Origin: Bacteroidales bacterium
GTDB lineage: Bacteria; Bacteroidota; Bacteroidia; Bacteroidales; Muribaculaceae
Length of the DNA: 53,571 nt
Direction: 5' to 3'
Assembly: GCA_030531495.1 (NCBI GenBank)
Contig: JAUNNJ010000006.1
Coordinates: forward strand, 1 to 53,571
Shown here piece by piece: positions 50,777 through 53,571 of the stretch. A model generated the notes under the pieces. It did not search any database. It was given only the letters and a program-made list of their open reading frames with translations, and was not told where the DNA came from. Within the stretch, counting starts at the first letter, position 1. Every line of letters begins with the position of its first letter. The position numbers and the translations under genes were made by a program.

Positions 50777-52012
50777 CTACTCTTCTGTGAGGTGGTCGTA
50801 GGTTTGATAGAGGAAGTCGTTGTAAGGGAATCGCTGCAAGTGCACTTGCTTTGCTTTTTCATAGAGCATGCGCTTGAGTTCTTCCACATTATCGCCTTTC
50901 TTGGCGGAGATGAACACGCAATTACCAGCCATGCGCGCCATCCAGGTTTCTTTGAGTTCTTCCAATGGAATGTTTTCGCGAAGGCGTGGGGTGAGGTCGT
51001 CTTCGTCTTTCTGCACATACGAGAACTGGTCAATTTTGTTAAACACCATAATCATCTCCTTGTCGCCAGCGCCACACACTTCATGCAATGTCTTGTTCAC
51101 CACTTCCACCTGTTCTTCAAACTGTGGGTGCGAAATGTCGACCACATGCACCATGATATCGCTGTCGCGCACCTCGTCGAGTGTGGTCTTGAATGAATCC
51201 ACCAAGTGGTGTGGCAATTTGCGAATGAATCCTACGGTGTCGGTGAGAAGGAAAGGCAAATTTTCAATCACCACTTTGCGAACAGTGGTGTCGAGCGTTG
51301 CAAAAAGTTTGTTTTCGGCAAACACATCACTTTTGCTGAGCACGTTCATCAAGGTAGACTTACCCACATTGGTATAGCCCACAAGGGCGATGCGGGTGAG
51401 TTTTCCGCGATTTTTGCGCTGAATCACCTTCTGCTTGTCCCAATCTGCCAATTTCTGCTTGAGGAGCGAAATCTTGGTCTTGATGATACGGCGGTCGGTT
51501 TCGATCTGTGTTTCACCCGGACCACGCATACCGATACCACCACGCTGACGCTCCAAGTGGGTCCACATACCGGTCAATCTGGGCAGCAGATACTGATATT
51601 GGGCGAGTTCCACCTGCATTTTGGCATTGGCTGTCTGTGCGCGTCGTGCAAAGATGTCGAGGATAAGGCTGGTGCGGTCGAGCACTTTCACCTTAGTTTC
51701 CTTCTGGATATGTGCAATTTGCTTTGGCGAAAGGTCGTCGTCGAAAATGATGAGATTCACCTCATGCTCTTCCACATACGCTCTGATTTCCTCCAACTTA
51801 CCTTTACCCACATAGGAAGTGCTATTGGGAGAATCGCATCGCTGGAGAAACTTTTTCACAGTACTGGCGCCTGCCGTATCGGCAAGAAACTCAAGTTCGT
51901 CGAGGTATTCATTGGCCTTGGCCTCGTTTTGCTGAGGCGTAATCAAACCCACGAGCACTGCGGTTTCGTCGACCAGCTCATTGATTATATTTTTGTCGTC
52001 GATTAAGCTCAT
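50777..52012 (-). CDS. hflX: Ribosome-associated GTPase HflX
   Basis: A 411-residue GTPase that splits stalled or hibernating ribosomes. The N-terminal HflX domain (about 15-200) has SYVGKGKLEEI, LDRTSLILDIFARRAQT and GIGMRGPGETQIETDRR. The G domain has G1 GYTNVGKST (212-220), LFATLDTT, DTVGFIRKLPHHLV and NKID. Length is typical. It stands alone as a unit. Confidence 0.96.
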   Translation of the reverse strand: MSLIDDKNIINELVDETAVLVGLITPQQNEAKANEYLDELEFLADTAGASTVKKFLQRCDSPNSTSYVGKGKLEEIRAYVEEHEVNLIIFDDDLSPKQIAHIQKETKVKVLDRTSLILDIFARRAQTANAKMQVELAQYQYLLPRLTGMWTHLERQRGGIGMRGPGETQIETDRRIIKTKISLLKQKLADWDKQKVIQRKNRGKLTRIALVGYTNVGKSTLMNVLSKSDVFAENKLFATLDTTVRKVVIENLPFLLTDTVGFIRKLPHHLVDSFKTTLDEVRDSDIMVHVVDISHPQFEEQVEVVNKTLHEVCGAGDKEMIMVFNKIDQFSYVQKDEDDLTPRLRENIPLEELKETWMARMAGNCVFISAKKGDNVEELKRMLYEKAKQVHLQRFPYNDFLYQTYDHLTEE

Positions 52013-52064
52013 ATCGTCACATTATTTATAATTAGATGCAAAAGTAGCAATTATTTCGGTGATA

Positions 52065-52101
52065 CACAAAAAATGCTCCCCACACGTGATGTGCAGGGAG
52101 C
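52065..52101 (-). terminator. Terminator of the OmpA porin gene
   Basis: GCTCCC (52075-52080) pairs with GGGAGC (52096-52101), with an inner CACAC/GTG pair. An A-run on the left gives Ts on the minus strand. Confidence 0.82.
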
Positions 52102-52146
52102 CGATATATTTAATCAGTTACGGTTTTCGAAAAATCCGAGAGATGA

Positions 52147-53391
52147 TTATTTTTCGTTAGTGTTGATGTAGCAAACAGAAACGCGGTTCCAGTCAGGTTC
52201 AGAGAACATATCGCCGATACCTTGACCTTCAGCTTGGATGCGCTTTTCGCTCACCTTGTAAGTCTTAACGAGCATATTCTTCACTGCAGCTGCACGAGCG
52301 TTAGCGAGGCGGATGTTAAGATCTTGAGGACCTTCTGGAGAAGCATAACCCTTGATAGAAACGGTAGCTTCTGGGTGGTTCTTCAAGAATGTAGCAACGC
52401 GTTCTACGTTAGGTTGTTGAGCGCGTTCGATAGTGCTCTTACCTTGTTGGAAGAATACGTTAGTTTCGAGAGAAGCGCTCTTTACTTCAGTTTCTTTAAC
52501 CTTAACTACTTCAGTAACTTTGTTCTTTTGAGCCTTGCAAGCTTCGAGGTCGCGAGCGAGTTGAGCAGCGCGAGCGTTGCAAGCGTCGAGGTCAGCTTGA
52601 GCGTTGTTGAGGTTGTTGCGGAGAGCGTTGATTTGACCATTGAGAGCGTCTACGTCAGCTTGAGTGTATTGCTTTGGGCATACAGTGAAGTAGTGAGCGC
52701 CGTTGTGGTTTTGGAAGTGGTAAGTAACACCTGCTTGCAATTCAACGACAGCGTTGTTTGCGTTGTAGCGGCTTTCTTGACCATTGAGACCACCATGTTC
52801 CTTGCGGACAACCTTCTTAACATCTCCGTTCATGTCCCAGAGAACAGCTGGCTTCAAAGAAATAGTCCAAGCTTTGCTTTCACCGAGGTTGAAGTTGAAG
52901 TTAACACCGTACTTAGTGTACCAAGAATTTTCGTCGGTTACGTCAGCACCAGCTTGATAAGCGTGAAGCCAACCAGCACCAGCAACAGCTTCTACTTCCA
53001 CTGCGCGAGGAGCGCCCTTGTAGCCGCCGAAGAGGTTAGAGAGGTTGATAGCAGCGAAACCGCCAACGAATTGGTGGTCGAGCATGTTTTTGCTCTTAAC
53101 GCCGAGGGCTGATTGCCATACATTTGCAGGAGCCTTACCCCAGCTTGATGTGTTGATTGTCCATTCACCTTCAACACCCAAACCGAGTACTGGAGTTACT
53201 TGCTTGCGGAGTTCAGCACCAAACATGCCACGAGCGTTCTTGAAGAATGCATAGTGTTGGAATGGAGATACTGCACCACCCTTAAGTGTGAAAGAAATGT
53301 TGTCAGTTGCCTTAGAACCTTCCAAGGTAACTTGAGCTTGCGCTGCGGTGAAACCGAGAGCAGCGACTGCTAACAGAATAATCTTTTTCAT
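52147..53391 (-). CDS. Major OmpA-family outer-membrane porin
   Basis: A 414-residue protein with a signal peptide (about 1-19, ending AQAQ). An eight-strand-type beta-barrel (about 20-235) is followed by a coiled coil (about 245-285, QINALRNNLNNAQADLDACN). The C-terminal OmpA domain has FFQQGKSTIE, VSIKGYASPEG, RLANARAAAVKNML and an R-V-S end. It matches the abundant Bacteroidales OmpA porins. It anchors the outer membrane to peptidoglycan. Its strong promoter (53447-53478) fits high expression. Confidence 0.93.
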   Translation of the reverse strand: MKKIILLAVAALGFTAAQAQVTLEGSKATDNISFTLKGGAVSPFQHYAFFKNARGMFGAELRKQVTPVLGLGVEGEWTINTSSWGKAPANVWQSALGVKSKNMLDHQFVGGFAAINLSNLFGGYKGAPRAVEVEAVAGAGWLHAYQAGADVTDENSWYTKYGVNFNFNLGESKAWTISLKPAVLWDMNGDVKKVVRKEHGGLNGQESRYNANNAVVELQAGVTYHFQNHNGAHYFTVCPKQYTQADVDALNGQINALRNNLNNAQADLDACNARAAQLARDLEACKAQKNKVTEVVKVKETEVKSASLETNVFFQQGKSTIERAQQPNVERVATFLKNHPEATVSIKGYASPEGPQDLNIRLANARAAAVKNMLVKTYKVSEKRIQAEGQGIGDMFSEPDWNRVSVCYINTNEK

Positions 53392-53446
53392 AGTTCTAAA
53401 AATTAAATCTTAAAAAACTTAATACTCTATTTTTTGAAAAACTCAA

Positions 53447-53478
53447 CAAAGATACCATTTTTCCGCCACAATGCCAAA
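53447..53478 (-). promoter_or_regulatory. Promoter of the OmpA porin gene
   Basis: -7 TATCTTTG (53447-53454) and -33 TTTG (53475-53478) on the minus strand, with a 20-base gap, about 56 bases ahead of the start. Confidence 0.65.
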
Positions 53479-53571
53479 AATCACTGCAATTTTGACCACT
53501 TTTCCTCCCATTCTAAACACGGCTCTTTCATTTAAGATTTCGTTGCTCACTTAAAAATGTTGTTATTTTAT

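Overview
The window is chromosomal DNA from a member of the Bacteroidales, most likely Prevotellaceae or Muribaculaceae-like; I cannot fix the family. The evidence is a SusC/SusD pair, Bacteroidetes-type promoters (a -7 box TAnnTTTG, often with TTTG about 19-20 bases upstream), lipoproteins with S-C lipoboxes, a Bacteroidales OmpA porin, an OmpH-like lipoprotein, and the rsfS-ftsH gene order. Genes are dense and mostly on the minus strand, and most transcription units end in clear intrinsic terminators.

Layout. 1-348: structured repeat DNA. 349-3535: secreted endonuclease I with a C-terminal dockerin, and rlmN. 3735-23742: a nearly uninterrupted glycerophosphodiester / glycerol-3-phosphate (G3P) locus. 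It holds a secreted GDPD phosphodiesterase, a BACON lipoprotein, SusD, SusC, a secreted beta-propeller, an OprP-like porin, a HAD-IIA phosphatase, two OPA-family transporters (one clearly GlpT), GlpC, GlpB, GlpA, and a divergent DeoR/GlpR-type repressor. 23774-25470: a DUF4143-type ATPase gene broken by a stop codon, lying between two copies of a terminator-bearing repeat of about 91 bp. 25504-29979: five minus-strand exported proteins, the first an OmpA-type protein interrupted by an in-frame TAA. 30436-31862: a small secreted protein, tRNA-Gly(CCC), remnants of a mobile element and a small membrane peptide. 31910-33217: inositol-phosphate synthase. 33709-41318: valS, a Wzc-like tyrosine kinase, UDP-glucose dehydrogenase and an RlpA-like secreted protein. 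41422-46244: rsfS and a giant FtsH. 47077-53391: PepD, a 56-residue membrane peptide, an OmpH-like lipoprotein, a CDF metal transporter, HflX and a major OmpA porin.

How the genes fit together. The G3P locus reads as a complete outer-membrane-to-quinone route. SusCD and/or the porin would bring in a glycerophosphodiester or a larger glycerophosphate substrate. The secreted GDPD would release G3P, GlpT and its paralogue would carry organic phosphates inward, and GlpABC would oxidise G3P to DHAP while reducing the quinone pool. The HAD enzyme could dephosphorylate surplus. TTTCG-type sequence elements lie at the glpR, glpA, porin and susC promoters, and an identical 17-mer lies upstream of both susC and the porin gene, which suggests shared control.

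The most unusual single object is the FtsH at 41422-45840. It is 1472 residues long, with two membrane segments, FOUR consecutive AAA+ ATPase modules (Walker A at residues 227, 485, 738 and 992), one M41 zinc-protease domain (HEAGH at 1212-1216) and an Ala/Glu/Lys-rich coiled-coil tail. Ordinary FtsH has a single AAA module and is about 650-700 residues. I know of no described protease with this architecture.
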